Positions 54,626-64,000 of a DNA stretch of 64,000 nucleotides are shown in pieces. The position numbers and the translations under genes are program-made. The stretch is from Sacculina carcini (Eukaryota > Arthropoda > Thecostraca > Sacculinidae). The notes under the pieces are model-generated. The model did not search any database, had not been told where the DNA came from, and worked only from the letters and a program-made list of their open reading frames with translations. Within the stretch, counting starts at the first letter, position 1, and every line of letters begins with the position of its first letter. Where the stretch lies: contig OU696584.1 in assembly GCA_916048095.2 (NCBI GenBank), positions 72,001-136,000 of the forward strand, written 5' to 3'.

Positions 54626-57240
54626 TTGACATTGATCGTAAAAATCGAAGTCATACATCATGATTGATTTGGTGTAAAAATAACGCTAAACCGCATTAAT
54701 TCAATGAGAGCAAACAGCCGACCGTCAAAAGCGACAGCGGCGTTCTGTCCAATAATCTCTTCCATAGTATAACTTCGACCAAACAATCGGCGACGGCTCA
54801 ATTCGTGATTAGGACATTCCACCAAGATGTGTCGCACGGAGAGAGGTGCGTTACATGCACCGCACACAGGCTGTGGTTGTCCAAGCAGTAGGTGGTGATG
54901 AGTGCTGTGTATGTGACCAACACGAAGTCGGCACAGCGCCACCTCAAATCTCTTCAAATCTATCCGTTAGAATTCAGCCGTGTAAATGGAGGCGCTCCGT
55001 GGCAGCGGACGTGAGCGACATGTACATCCACTTACAAACGCACTTCCAACACTACTTGACAGTTTCGAGCCATCGGTGTACACGGCAGTATACCCGTCGT
55101 AACTGTGAATGCGACCAAGTGCCTCCGTTAAAAGAGCACATGGAAGCGTACGACTTTTGTGCAGAGCTGCTAATGTACAACCTGCTAATGTAGTGTCAAC
55201 CTGAGGTGTGACCAGCTCCCAGGGTGACTCCACCATTTACTTCACCCGCATGACGTCGCTGTCTCTTATTCCGCATTCAGCCAATAATTCCTTGCTTTTG
55301 AGCGACACTGCAGCGCCCTGGTGGGGTGTTGCTGCCGCAGCTCTGCTTGCTTGTTCAAGTGAATATCTGAGTATGAAGGGCTATCCGTGTATTGTGATAT
55401 TTTGCAGGAGTACCGCATGCCCAGCTCTTGCACCGGAGCGCCAGATGAGCTTCATCCGCCTCAACTAGGAGACTGGAGATGGGCGTCGTGCGGAACACGC
55501 CAGTAGCAATGCGAATCCCAGCGTGGTGTATTGCATCAAGGCGGCCTTTTACTGATTCCGAAGCCAGATCATAAACAACGCACGCGTAATAGAGACGCGA
55601 CCTGACTAATGAGCGGTATAAAAGGAGCAAGGACCGCCGATCTACTCCGTAAAGCATTCAGGAGACGGTTTTCAGGACGTTCGACGCCTTGAAACCAGTG
55701 GTCCTAAGCAGTGAGATGTGGTCGGCATAGGATAAACGTGAGTCCAACGTTACCCCCCAAAAACCGAACCGTGCGCTGGAATGAAACATCGCTGCCGTAC
55801 AGGAATAATTGAATATCGGGGCAGGCACCTCGACGGCGGCAAAAGTGTATGCCGGTCGGTTTGGACGTCGAGAACTTGAAGCCACTCATGGCTCCCCAAG
55901 CCTCAATTAAGTTGACCGCCAACTGCAACTGCCGTTGAACGGCTAGTGTCGTGCGAGAAGAGCGCCAGATGGCAAAATCGTCAACAAAGAGAGACCGCCC
56001 AATCGAGAGGCAGGCACGCGCCAATGTCATTGATCATAATGGCGAAGAGAGCCACGCTGAGTACACTACCCTGCGGGACGCCCTCCACCTGATCGAAAAG
56101 ACGCGACTCGCACCCTGAAGGTGCGATCGGACAAGAAGCCTTGGATGAAGCGCCCCATGTTGCCTCTAACACCCAGGCTTTAGAGTTTGGGCATGATACC
56201 ATGGCGTCATGTGGTGTCATATGCCTTTTCAATATAGAAAAATATTGCCCCGACATGGTGACCACACGAAAAACTCTCGCGAACGCGAGTGTCGATCGTC
56301 ACCAATTGGTCAATGGTCGAATGATCCCGGCGAAATCCGCATTGAACTGGATTAAGCAGCCGACCGTGTTCCAAGAGCCAGCACAGTCGACTGCACACCA
56401 TCTTCTCAAAGAGCTTGCACAGGCAGGAAGTGAGATCGGGCGATAATCCGAAGGGGTGTCACCCGATTTGCCCGGTTTCAGGATAGGCACCACAACAGCC
56501 TCGCGCCAACCATCCGGAATCTGCGCTCGCTGCCACAGGGTATTGAATACCTGCAACAACTCACACATCATGGGAGCGGGCAAGCGTTTGAGCATGATGT
56601 TTTGGATCCTGTCAGGACTTCTGCCACGCCTCGAAGAGACTCGAGAGCGGTATACAGTTCAGATGCAGTGAAATCGCGATTGTATGATTGTATGATGAAG
56701 GCTGACCTGCAGTGGAGAAATCGATGGGCGATTCTTCACACCGTTGTTTGTGGGTCGCAAATACGGGATCATCGACGTTTTCACGGTAGCGCTCCGCTAG
56801 AAATCGGCCGAATTCATCGGCAACACTGACAGGGTCGACCGCACTCACACCATCAATCTTCAAAGAAGGTAACGGAGTGGGGCGGTATTTTCCTGCAATG
56901 CGCCTCATTCTTTCACATACGGTGGATACAGGACAATGCCGATTTATGCCCGATATATATGCTACCCATGAGGTCCGCTTCGCCTCGCGAAATGCGCGCG
57001 AGCACAGGCGCTCGCGCGGCGGAAGATGATAATATTTACAGCTGTGCTGTTCTGCCGAAATCATCGCCAGCATCGGCGACGCTCGCGGAGCATCTCCGAG
57101 CAGGCTGCTGTTCACCAAGGAACAGGACGCATTTTCGGAGAGCAAGGCGTCCATGGGATGCATTGTTCCGCACATGTGACGATGAACTCAGATATACAAT
57201 CGACCGTAGGTCCTAAGCTGATGATACAAATCGAATGATA
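54626..57240 (-). pseudogene. RNase H-bearing LINE (I/R1/Jockey group), decayed
   Basis: Read leftward: a pre-RT region (57175-56612: CSRAFREAKRTSWVAYISGI, VSVADEFGRFLAERY), RT entry VVVPILKPGKSGDTPSDYRP, VQCGFRRDHSTIDQLV, EGVPQGSVLSVALFAIMIND and box LCVDDFAIW (near 55990). Then come thumb, RSRLYYACVVYDLAS, RNase H YTAVYTDGSKLSSSVGSAF (near 55090), and a C-terminal finger CGACNAPLSVRHILVECPNH. Many frameshifts and stops. The 5' end is truncated at about 57240. The young Ty3 element inserted just beyond its stop codon, probably in its 3' untranslated region. Confidence 0.85.
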
Positions 57241-57244
57241 CAAA

Positions 57245-57955
57245 GACCGTTATGCGCAAGTAGTCTTAAGGGTTACTCCCAGGATACGCCAGAATTCAGA
57301 CCACAGATCAGACACAAACTGCGGACCGCGATCTGAGGTGATGCACAGGCACATTCCAAACCGCGATGTCCACTCTAACAGTGCACGTGCGCACGAGATG
57401 GAATATACGTCGGCTAACTGTTTAAGGCCTAAGTGGCAGCTGCTACACGGGAAGAAGCCGAAGCTTATGAGCACACAGGTGTGCCCCGTGCAGCTCGCTG
57501 CCACCGCAGAGCCGACCGTCTCCACGCTATGTCGCCACAAGGAAAAAATACGTATTAGAGAGGATCACTTCCCAGAATGCATGACACAACACATGACTGA
57601 TACATGGTACCCATTTACTGCTGGGTGGATAGGGGCTGTTGGATTATAGAATTCGCCCAAGAAATTCTGCTCCGCCGGGTTTCGAGCCACGGATCTACCG
57701 CTTGTGAAGCGGTTATGTTAACCACTACACCACGGAGTTCACATCAGCATGACATCTGGATAACGAGTATGTCTGTCGACAACGGTGAACAAATATTTAT
57801 ACCAGTTAATCTCAGGAAGCAGACCAACTACATCAACATGTAGCGCCTAAATACGTCCAGGGGTTGTGGGGCGGCGCAGTGCCGTGCGCTGGTGACGACC
57901 AATTTTACACTGCTGGCAAGCAACACAATTTTTCACTCAGTCTGACACTTTAGAG
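57245..57955 (-). pseudogene. Ty3 integrase fragment interrupted by a SINE
   Basis: Right part (57955-57740, minus): CVACQQCKIGRHQRTAL (zinc-domain Cys pair), then VDVVGLLPEINWYKYLFTVV and DRHTRYPDVMLM (first core Asp). Left part (57420-57245): ADVYSISCARALLEWTSRFG, then CITSDRGPQFVSDLWSEF (second Asp). A SINE separates them. Nothing else of the element remains between the neighbouring LINEs. Confidence 0.8.
57424..57737 (-). mobile_element. tRNA-Val-derived SINE, copy 3
   Basis: Inverted copy of 1149-1486 and parallel to 8817-9155, with the same body from CCTAAGTGGCAGCTGCTAC to the tRNA-like head near 57676-57737. Its simple-repeat tail is shorter. It landed within the integrase fragment. 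Confidence 0.85.
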
Positions 57956-58179
57956 CCGATGCGCTTGAATGCAAAATGGTCGGAGATCAGCCGGCGTGTC
58001 GCCCGTGAGCTTGGATGGTGCATATTGTGTAATTGCAAGAATACAGTCTCCATTTTCATTTTCAGTCTCCAGAATTCCAGTCTTGTGCCAGTGGTCGACG
58101 TGAGTGGACGTGCTTTTGTGTTTCTTCCCTGGTGTTGGTCCTTGTTTTCCTTTTCTGGCTTACGTTCAGTGTTTGTGTT

Positions 58180-59322
58180 ATGTCGACCAAGCCCTCTGCT
58201 ATTGTGCAGCCGTGTACCTGTGGTGAGAGTGTAAACTCTGGCGCGCGCATCTATTGTGCAGGATGCCAGCGCACTTTCCACCCCTCTTGTGCCGCTCTTT
58301 CTTCAGCGGCACACACGGCCGTCAAGAAGCACAAGTTGTTTTGGCTCTGCCCGAACTGCGTGAGTGATTACACGGCGACCAAGTGCGACCAAAGCAAGGT
58401 GTCGATTGACAAGCTTTCTTCCACCCTGGAATGTCATCTGGCTCAGCTGAAGTCCGACCTCTTGAATGAGATGAAGTCATCCCAGAAGTCACCGTCATCT
58501 GCTCCGCATTCTGAGACATCTGCTTCATATTCGACCGTCCCCCGTCACTCCTACGCCGTCGTTCTGAAGCCTACCAACGCCACTGTGAAGACCGACACAG
58601 TTGAAAAGCTACTGGACGCTGTTCCGGTGGCACAGGCGCGACCAACGTCGGCAGGCGGGGTAGTCCTCACCTGCCACACGGAGGACGCTGCGAATCAAGC
58701 CGCCAAAAAACTTGAGGACGGCTTGGACGACGTAAGACTGAGTGTCCACCAGCGCTCTCCCTCACTTCAACCGAAGATTACGCTGACAAATGTGCCTCCA
58801 ACTTCTCCCGAGAAATTGATATCCTCTCTACGCCTGAAAAACCCCATCGTTTCGTCCGCCCCTGCCTCGCAACTCAAAGTAATGTTCATTTACACTGCAA
58901 AAACGGGTTTGTCGCATGCAGTGCTGGCGGTTTCTCCGGTAGTTCGACGTGCAATCAAGTCTGTCGGTGATCGGCTCTTCGTTGGCCTCCGCTGTTGTGT
59001 GGTGTACGACCGCTTCTGGTTTGTGCATTGCAGTCGGTGTGCGGGCCTGGGTCAACGCGCTGATCGCTGTCCGGCAGAAAACACCGTGACTTGTGGCTAC
59101 TGTGCGGGCGCACATCAATCGTCGGCCTGTCAAAACCGCGATAGGGTCAAATGTGCAAACTGTTCCCGCCATTCACGTCCATGTGACCACTCCTCTTTCT
59201 CATCGACCTGCCCCTCTTTCCTCGCTGTACGTGAATCGCTCCGTGCGCGCACCATTGTCGCCCCTCTCTCCTCACCCTCATCCAGTAATCTTCCCCTCTG
59301 CAACTCTTCCACTGCGTTTTGA
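58180..59322 (+). CDS. LINE ORF1 protein (PHD-like finger, coiled coil, zinc knuckles)
   Basis: 380 residues from the ATG at 58180; the frame is open upstream to 58033, but this ATG begins the recognisable domain. A PHD-like finger comes first: CTCGESVNSGARIYCAGC, FHPSC, WLCPNC (residues 9-55). A helical segment LSSTLECHLAQLKSDLLNEM follows. The C-terminal knuckles are CSRCAGLGQRADRC, CGYCAGAHQSSAC and CANCSRHSRPCDH. It is expected to bind the LINE RNA as a ribonucleoprotein. Intact. Confidence 0.85.
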   Translation: MSTKPSAIVQPCTCGESVNSGARIYCAGCQRTFHPSCAALSSAAHTAVKKHKLFWLCPNCVSDYTATKCDQSKVSIDKLSSTLECHLAQLKSDLLNEMKSSQKSPSSAPHSETSASYSTVPRHSYAVVLKPTNATVKTDTVEKLLDAVPVAQARPTSAGGVVLTCHTEDAANQAAKKLEDGLDDVRLSVHQRSPSLQPKITLTNVPPTSPEKLISSLRLKNPIVSSAPASQLKVMFIYTAKTGLSHAVLAVSPVVRRAIKSVGDRLFVGLRCCVVYDRFWFVHCSRCAGLGQRADRCPAENTVTCGYCAGAHQSSACQNRDRVKCANCSRHSRPCDHSSFSSTCPSFLAVRESLRARTIVAPLSSPSSSNLPLCNSSTAF

Positions 59323-59361
59323 CTAACTGACCGTCCTCCGCCATTTATCCCTCCCACTGTA

Positions 59362-60530
59362 TTGTCTACCACTCTCTCTTCTCCTCCGCTTGTCTCCACT
59401 TCTCTTTCCACCGTTCCTTCAATTTCTATTGACCTACAAAACATTCGCTCAGCCCGCAATAAATCCTCACTAATTTCTGATCTCTTGTCTCGCCACAACC
59501 TTTCTATTCTGTTTCTCACTGAGACATGGCTTCTTCAATGCGATGTGCCAGTGCTTTTGGCCCAACTCCCATCATCCTACAACCTAATGCATGTCTGTCG
59601 CTCCTCCTCAAATTCTTCTAAAACTTCGGGTGGCGGTGTCGGCGTTATTTTTTATTCTTCTCTAGGTATTTCCTTACTTTCTGATCTTTCATTCACATCA
59701 ATGTCATTTGAGTACATCGCTACTTCTCTGTTTCTGCCTGCGTCGCCTAAGCTGGGCCTACTGCTTGTCTACCGCCATAATAACCCAGGCTCATCTTCTC
59801 AATTTATCTCTGACTTTGACACCCTTATTTTGTATTTTTTCCAACATTTTTACGATAATTTTATCATTCTTGGGGACTTTAATTTCTGGGTGGACCGTCC
59901 CCTATCACAGCCCTATGCTTCTGATTTTCTTTCTTTACTTGAATCTTGGGGTATTTCTGTTATGAATTCGGGTATTACTCATACTTCAGGCCAAACTCTC
60001 GATCTTCTCATTTGTACAGCTTCATCCGCAAATTTAATTCTTCCCGGTCCGCTTACTTTCCCACCTGATGCCACCACATCCGATCATAGCTTCATTTCAT
60101 TTGCTTTAAAACATCACAAACTGGCTTCTACACACTCACCAAAAACCTACTATGCACGAGATTACAGTAACTTCGACTCTTCCTATTTCTCTCTCCTCGT
60201 TTCTTCTTCTCTCTCTCCCACTATTTACAATTTTATTCCCCCTTCAGCCATCTCACACTTCATAAATGAATCTTTGTGTGATATTAATGAGGTTCTGTTC
60301 CCACTGCGCCGCCGCGTGATAAAGTCCTCTGTCTCGCCACTTCCGTGGTTAAATTCGGACTTACGCCACTTACGTGCAGAGACCCGTGCCCATGAACGAC
60401 GTTGGCGCCGATTTCGCACTGAGTACAGCTGGCTGTCTTTTTGCGACTCTCGCAATACTTTTCTTTCCTCTCTCGATCTTGCAAAATCTGTATATTATAA
60501 AGATAAGCTTACATTTACAAACGTTACACC
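59362..60530 (+). CDS. LINE ORF2, endonuclease part
   Basis: Open frame after the ORF1 stop, without a clear own ATG, so reinitiation or readthrough is likely. The APE-type endonuclease reads IDLQNIRSARNKSSLISDLL, FLTETWLL (Glu), LGDFNFWVD (Asp/Asn) and TTSDHSFISF (Asp-His). Linker SVSPLPWLNSDLRHLRAETR follows. The frame is lost in the CCCC run at 60528-60532, one base from restoring TPWWNTECKQA. Confidence 0.88.
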
Positions 60531-63368
60531 CCATGGTGGAACACAGAATGCAAACAGGCAATCACCGACCGGAAAAGAGCACTGAGAGCCTATCGAAATC
60601 AAAGATCCCCCCACAAATTATCACAGTATCAACGTGCCAAAGCAATTGCTAGAAAAACGATCAGACAGGCTAAACGTGGTAGCTGGACCCGCTTTCTCCT
60701 TTCCTTTAACCATCAGTCATCGATCACCAAAATTTGGTCCTTCATCCGATCACTTAAAAATTCTCAGTTCCAAACACCCAAATTTCCATCTCTCACGTTC
60801 GGAAATTGCACTACTAGCAACCAATTGATTGTTCAGACCCTTTTTGGCACATACCTAGCTAATCTATCAAAACCTTCCTATGCACCACAAGACATATCCA
60901 AACTTTCTCCCCTTCCCACACATTCGCAGTTTCAACGCTACAACCGCCCTTTCCTGATGTCTGAGCTTATTATGTCAATTAAAAAATCTCGTTCTTCATG
61001 CCCAGGCCCAGACGGTCTTCACCCTCACTTCTTCAAATTCATGGCTGCTGACCACCTCAACTCCATCCTCCGCGCCTTCAATTCAATTTGGACAAATAAC
61101 TTTATTCCCTCTTCGTGGAAAAACTCTTTCGTAATACCTATTCCTAAACCCGGTAAACCACATCTCGAAGTTTCCTCGTATAGACCCATTCAAATTACCT
61201 CCGTTTTTTTGAAAATTTATGAAAGAATAATTTTATCACGCCTATTGGAATTTTTAGAAACCAATAACCTCCTATCACCACATCAGACAGCATTTTGTAC
61301 AGGCCGCAGCACGATTGATAACATAACAAAATTGACATCGGATATCAGGGCTGGCTTTGCCCGTAACCAACCAACGGTTGGAGTGTTTCTCGACCTTTCC
61401 TCGGCCTTCAATACCATGTCCAAATTTGCACTCATTTCGCTTCTTAGAGAGAACGGACTCGCGGGACACATCTTCCTTTTCCTCAAGGAGTACCTATCTG
61501 GCCGGACTTTCCAAGTCAAAACCACTAGTATCTCTACTTCCTTCAATCAAGAGGATGGAGTCACCCAGGGCAGTGTAATATCACCGACACTATTTAACGT
61601 TTCCGTCTGCCAACTCACTGAATCGCTACCACCTTCGGTGATATATAGCTTATATACCGATGACATTGTTCTGTGGTGCACTGGAAACCACCTACCATCT
61701 ATCCTTTCAATATTACAACTTTCCCTAGATCAAATTTCACACAAATGCAACACTTTCGGTTTCCAAATCTGGACCCAAAAAACAACAGCTATAGTCTTTA
61801 GAAAATATTCCTCTCCCCCCCTCAGCTCTCTCACCCCCCTGGTAATCCATGGTACACCCATAAACTTTTCTATGAAAACAAAATACCTAGGTTTTTTCCT
61901 GGATTCCAGACTAACAATGAAACCCCAAGTTGATTCGTGTAAGACCAAAGCTATAAAACGACTGAGCATTCTGAAGTGTGTATCGAATGAGTCTTACGGT
62001 GCTGATCGCGCCATACTTACACGCATCTTCAAAACCTTGATCAGGCCCATTCTCGAGTACGGCGCAACATGTCTGGCTTTCTCGTCACCCAACGTGCTTC
62101 GACCACTTGATATCATTCAGAATCACTGCTTGCGTACAATTTCCGGCTGTCATCCGACCACCCCTATTGGAAAACTCCACCGTGAACTGGGGATCATATC
62201 CCTTTACACTAGACGACTCCAAAAATGCGTGAAATACGGTCTGAAAATTCTTGAGGATCCATTTCATCCTTGTCACAATCTCATGTCTCAAATGAACTCT
62301 TAAAAATCACTTCCGCCTGACATCATTCGCCGAAACTGTGGCTTTACTTTTGCCATGGCCTACTCACTAGCGAAAAAAGAAATCGGTTTCCTGTCAGTTC
62401 CGCTTACCACACCGTGCGCCCCGCCGCGTCCACAGGACCTTCAACTATCTTTCGACACACTAGAAATCCCCAGCAAACAACTATGTTTACCCCATATGGT
62501 CTCCCAAAACTTTCTGGAATACCGCAGCACGACCCCCTCGTACACATACCTCTACACAGACGGATCTAGACACAATGACGAGGTGGGATGTGCCGTCGTT
62601 GTACCTCACCTATCCGCGGAACTCACTTTTAAACTTCCTCACTACGTATCTATTTTCATTGCAGAGTCCTTCGCCATTCTCCAGGCCCTCGTCTTCATAA
62701 AAGATAACGAAATTATGCTTTCTGTCGTTGTCTCCGACTCTCTTTCCGTGTTACAATCTCTCTCCTCTTTCACCACCAAAAACCCCATCTGTAAACAGAT
62801 TATCAGCCTTCACGAGAACCTCACCTTAACTGGCTTTTCCATTAAATTTTTATGGATTCCGAGTCACATGGGCATCCACGGCAACGACCTCGCTGACTCT
62901 TCAGCAAGGCGTGCCATTTCCCACCAAAACATCACTATCCCCCCCTTATCGGCCACTGACCTTTTCCCATGGGTTCAACGTCTAACCGGGCACCTCTACT
63001 TCTCCAAACTTTTCTCCAACATGTCAGACCATACAAACTGCATTCAGCATTATATGAAACACAGACACCAAATTCCACATCGGTCTAGATTAATTGATAA
63101 AGCTCTCATCCGACTCAGAACCGGACACACATACATCACACACAGACATCTGCTGAACCGTGAGGAGCCACCCACTTGCAGAAGGTGCCGGGTCCCCATA
63201 ACTGTATCCCACCTCCTACTGCACTGTAAATATTTCGAACACCAAAGATCCATCCTAATGTCGCAGCTCCCTTCTACTGCTGATCTGGACTTCTTGCTCT
63301 ACCACCCAAACGCCCTAGAGCCTCTGTTATCCTTTTTACGCACAACCGCTCTCATCGACCGCATCTGA
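60531..63368 (+). pseudogene. LINE ORF2, RT and RNase H part (one nonsense codon)
   Basis: Continues PWWNTECKQAITDRKRALRA, then RT blocks FVIPIPKPGKPHLEVSSYRP, QTAFCTGRSTIDNITKL, VGVFLDLSSAFNTMSKFAL, EDGVTQGSVISPTLFNVSV and SLYTDDIVLW (YADD box as YTDD, near 61650). TAA at 62301 interrupts the frame, which then resumes. RNase H has YLYTDGSRHNDEVGCAVVV and IPSHMGIHGNDLADSSAR. The C-terminal finger is CRRCRVPITVSHLLLHC. The frame ends at TGA 63366. Confidence 0.9.
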
Positions 63369-63544
63369 TCATCCGACAACCCTCAAGCCACTACCACCAA
63401 TATCCATAGCTTCAATACTCATTTCTCCGCACAAAACGTCTACCCGAACAGCCCGAAGTATACAACTCCAGACTGAATCAATCTGAGCATCTGCACTTGA
63501 GCCTGAACTGTGCTACGTGCAGTAACCAACAAAAAAAAAGAAAA

Positions 63545-63880
63545 AGGATTTTAGTCTGGTGAATGAGAGCGGTGCAATATTTTTGGTGCTTTGGGCAATT
63601 TATTGGAGCACCAGTTCTATCAGCTTTTGTGGATTGTGAGTCGAGGAGCCAACGAGGTTAACGGTTTTTCTTCGCTGCAATATAGTGTTTCGTTAGCGTT
63701 GGTGTTTACGATCACAAGCTGCGAAGCGGAACCCGTAGAACCACCACTGCTCACGCACAGTTACAGATAGAGTACCTCATAAGAGACCACTGTCAAAAGT
63801 AGGATACAAAATTGAAGGAAACATGTTGCGCGGGTTTAAAAAATTATCACTAGGCGATGACGTGTAGTAATAAATGGGGA
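63545..63880. other. Sequence between LINEs, nothing recognised
   Basis: No coding homology was seen. It may be the decayed upstream part of the next LINE fragment. Confidence 0.35.
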
Positions 63881-64000
63881 AACTTGGAATGGAAGGAAGT
63901 TACAAGCGTTGTACCTCAAGGATCATTGGGTCCACTGTTTGTTCTGTTCGTTAATGATCTCCCGGAGACCATACTAAACGACAGCGAGGTATATATATAT
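63881..64000 (+). pseudogene. LINE RT fragment running off the right edge
   Basis: Reads WKEVTSVVPQGSLGPLFVLF then VNDLPETILNDSEV, the QGSxLGPxLF and ND-L region just upstream of the YADD box in CR1/Jockey-like RTs. It continues beyond the window. Confidence 0.75.

Larger units (their letters stand above)
58030..63536 (+). mobile_element. Nearly intact LINE with ORF1, endonuclease, RT and RNase H
   Basis: About 5.5 kb: ORF1 (58180-59322), ORF2 from about 59362 to 63368, then a 3' untranslated region and an A-rich tail near 63530-63536. Only two lesions were seen in ORF2, a one-base shift in a C run near 60530 and a TAA at 62301. RNase H places it in the I/R1/Jockey-LOA type lineages. The exact 5' end is not certain. 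It lies in the PMS2 intron, antisense to the gene. Confidence 0.9.
49859..64000 (-). other. PMS2: PMS2 intron, transposon-filled (inferred)
   Basis: No PMS2 exon was recognised between 49859 and the right edge, and the stretch is almost wholly transposon sequence. Since the exon at 49858 opens with a phase-2 split codon, an upstream exon must exist, so this is at least 14.1 kb of one intron unless exons were missed. Confidence 0.6.

Noticed and set aside
49859..64000. A PMS2 exon carrying the DQHA(x)2E motif
   Set aside because: Not found in any minus-strand reading; the stretch is transposon sequence, so the exon is presumed to lie right of the window.

Overview
The window is eukaryotic, from an invertebrate animal. 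Coding sequence is broken into short GT-AG exons. The introns are packed with metazoan transposons (BEL/Pao, Ty3, CR1/Jockey/I-type LINEs, Tc1/mariner, Helitron-like, hAT and pogo-like MITEs, tRNA-derived SINEs) and long (TG)n and (TA)n tracts. An arthropod is my best guess, mainly from the Tc1-type transposase and BEL/Pao styles, but the phylum cannot be fixed from this sequence alone.

Two host genes lie tail to tail. On the plus strand, ten exons between 1708 and 48427 encode about 656 residues of an RMC1 (C18orf8/Mic1, fly Bulli) orthologue, from late in the N-terminal propeller-like half to the natural stop. All nine introns keep the reading phase, and the N-terminal exons must lie left of the window. 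On the minus strand, three exons (49858-49631, 49390-49264, 48873-48793) encode the C-terminus of a PMS2-type MutL mismatch-repair protein, including the CPHGRP metal-site motif and its stop. The stop codons are 365 bp apart. Everything from 49859 to the right edge is probably one long PMS2 intron.

RMC1 intron 1 (12.0 kb) holds LINE and Ty3 fragments and a LINE cut in half by a complete but decayed BEL/Pao element (6467-13050). Intron 2 (7.9 kb) holds a Tc1/mariner element, a CR1-like fragment and a Helitron-like array. Intron 4 (11.6 kb) holds a 26-bp minisatellite of exactly 100 units, a LINE with a 2A-like motif, a 34-bp minisatellite of exactly 20 units, and a Ty3 element with a perfect 5-bp target duplication. 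Intron 8 (6.9 kb) holds a second, opposite copy of the 2A LINE followed by truncated relatives joined head to tail.

The PMS2 intron holds a very young Ty3 element (50441-54625): identical LTRs, a perfect target duplication, intact gag and pol, and an in-frame A_AAA_AAC slippery site. It sits at the 3' end of a LINE. Further right are an integrase fragment split by a SINE, a nearly intact 5.5-kb LINE (58030-63536) with two visible lesions, and another LINE fragment running off the edge.

No bacterial-style genes, CRISPR arrays, rRNA genes or convincing functional tRNA genes were seen.
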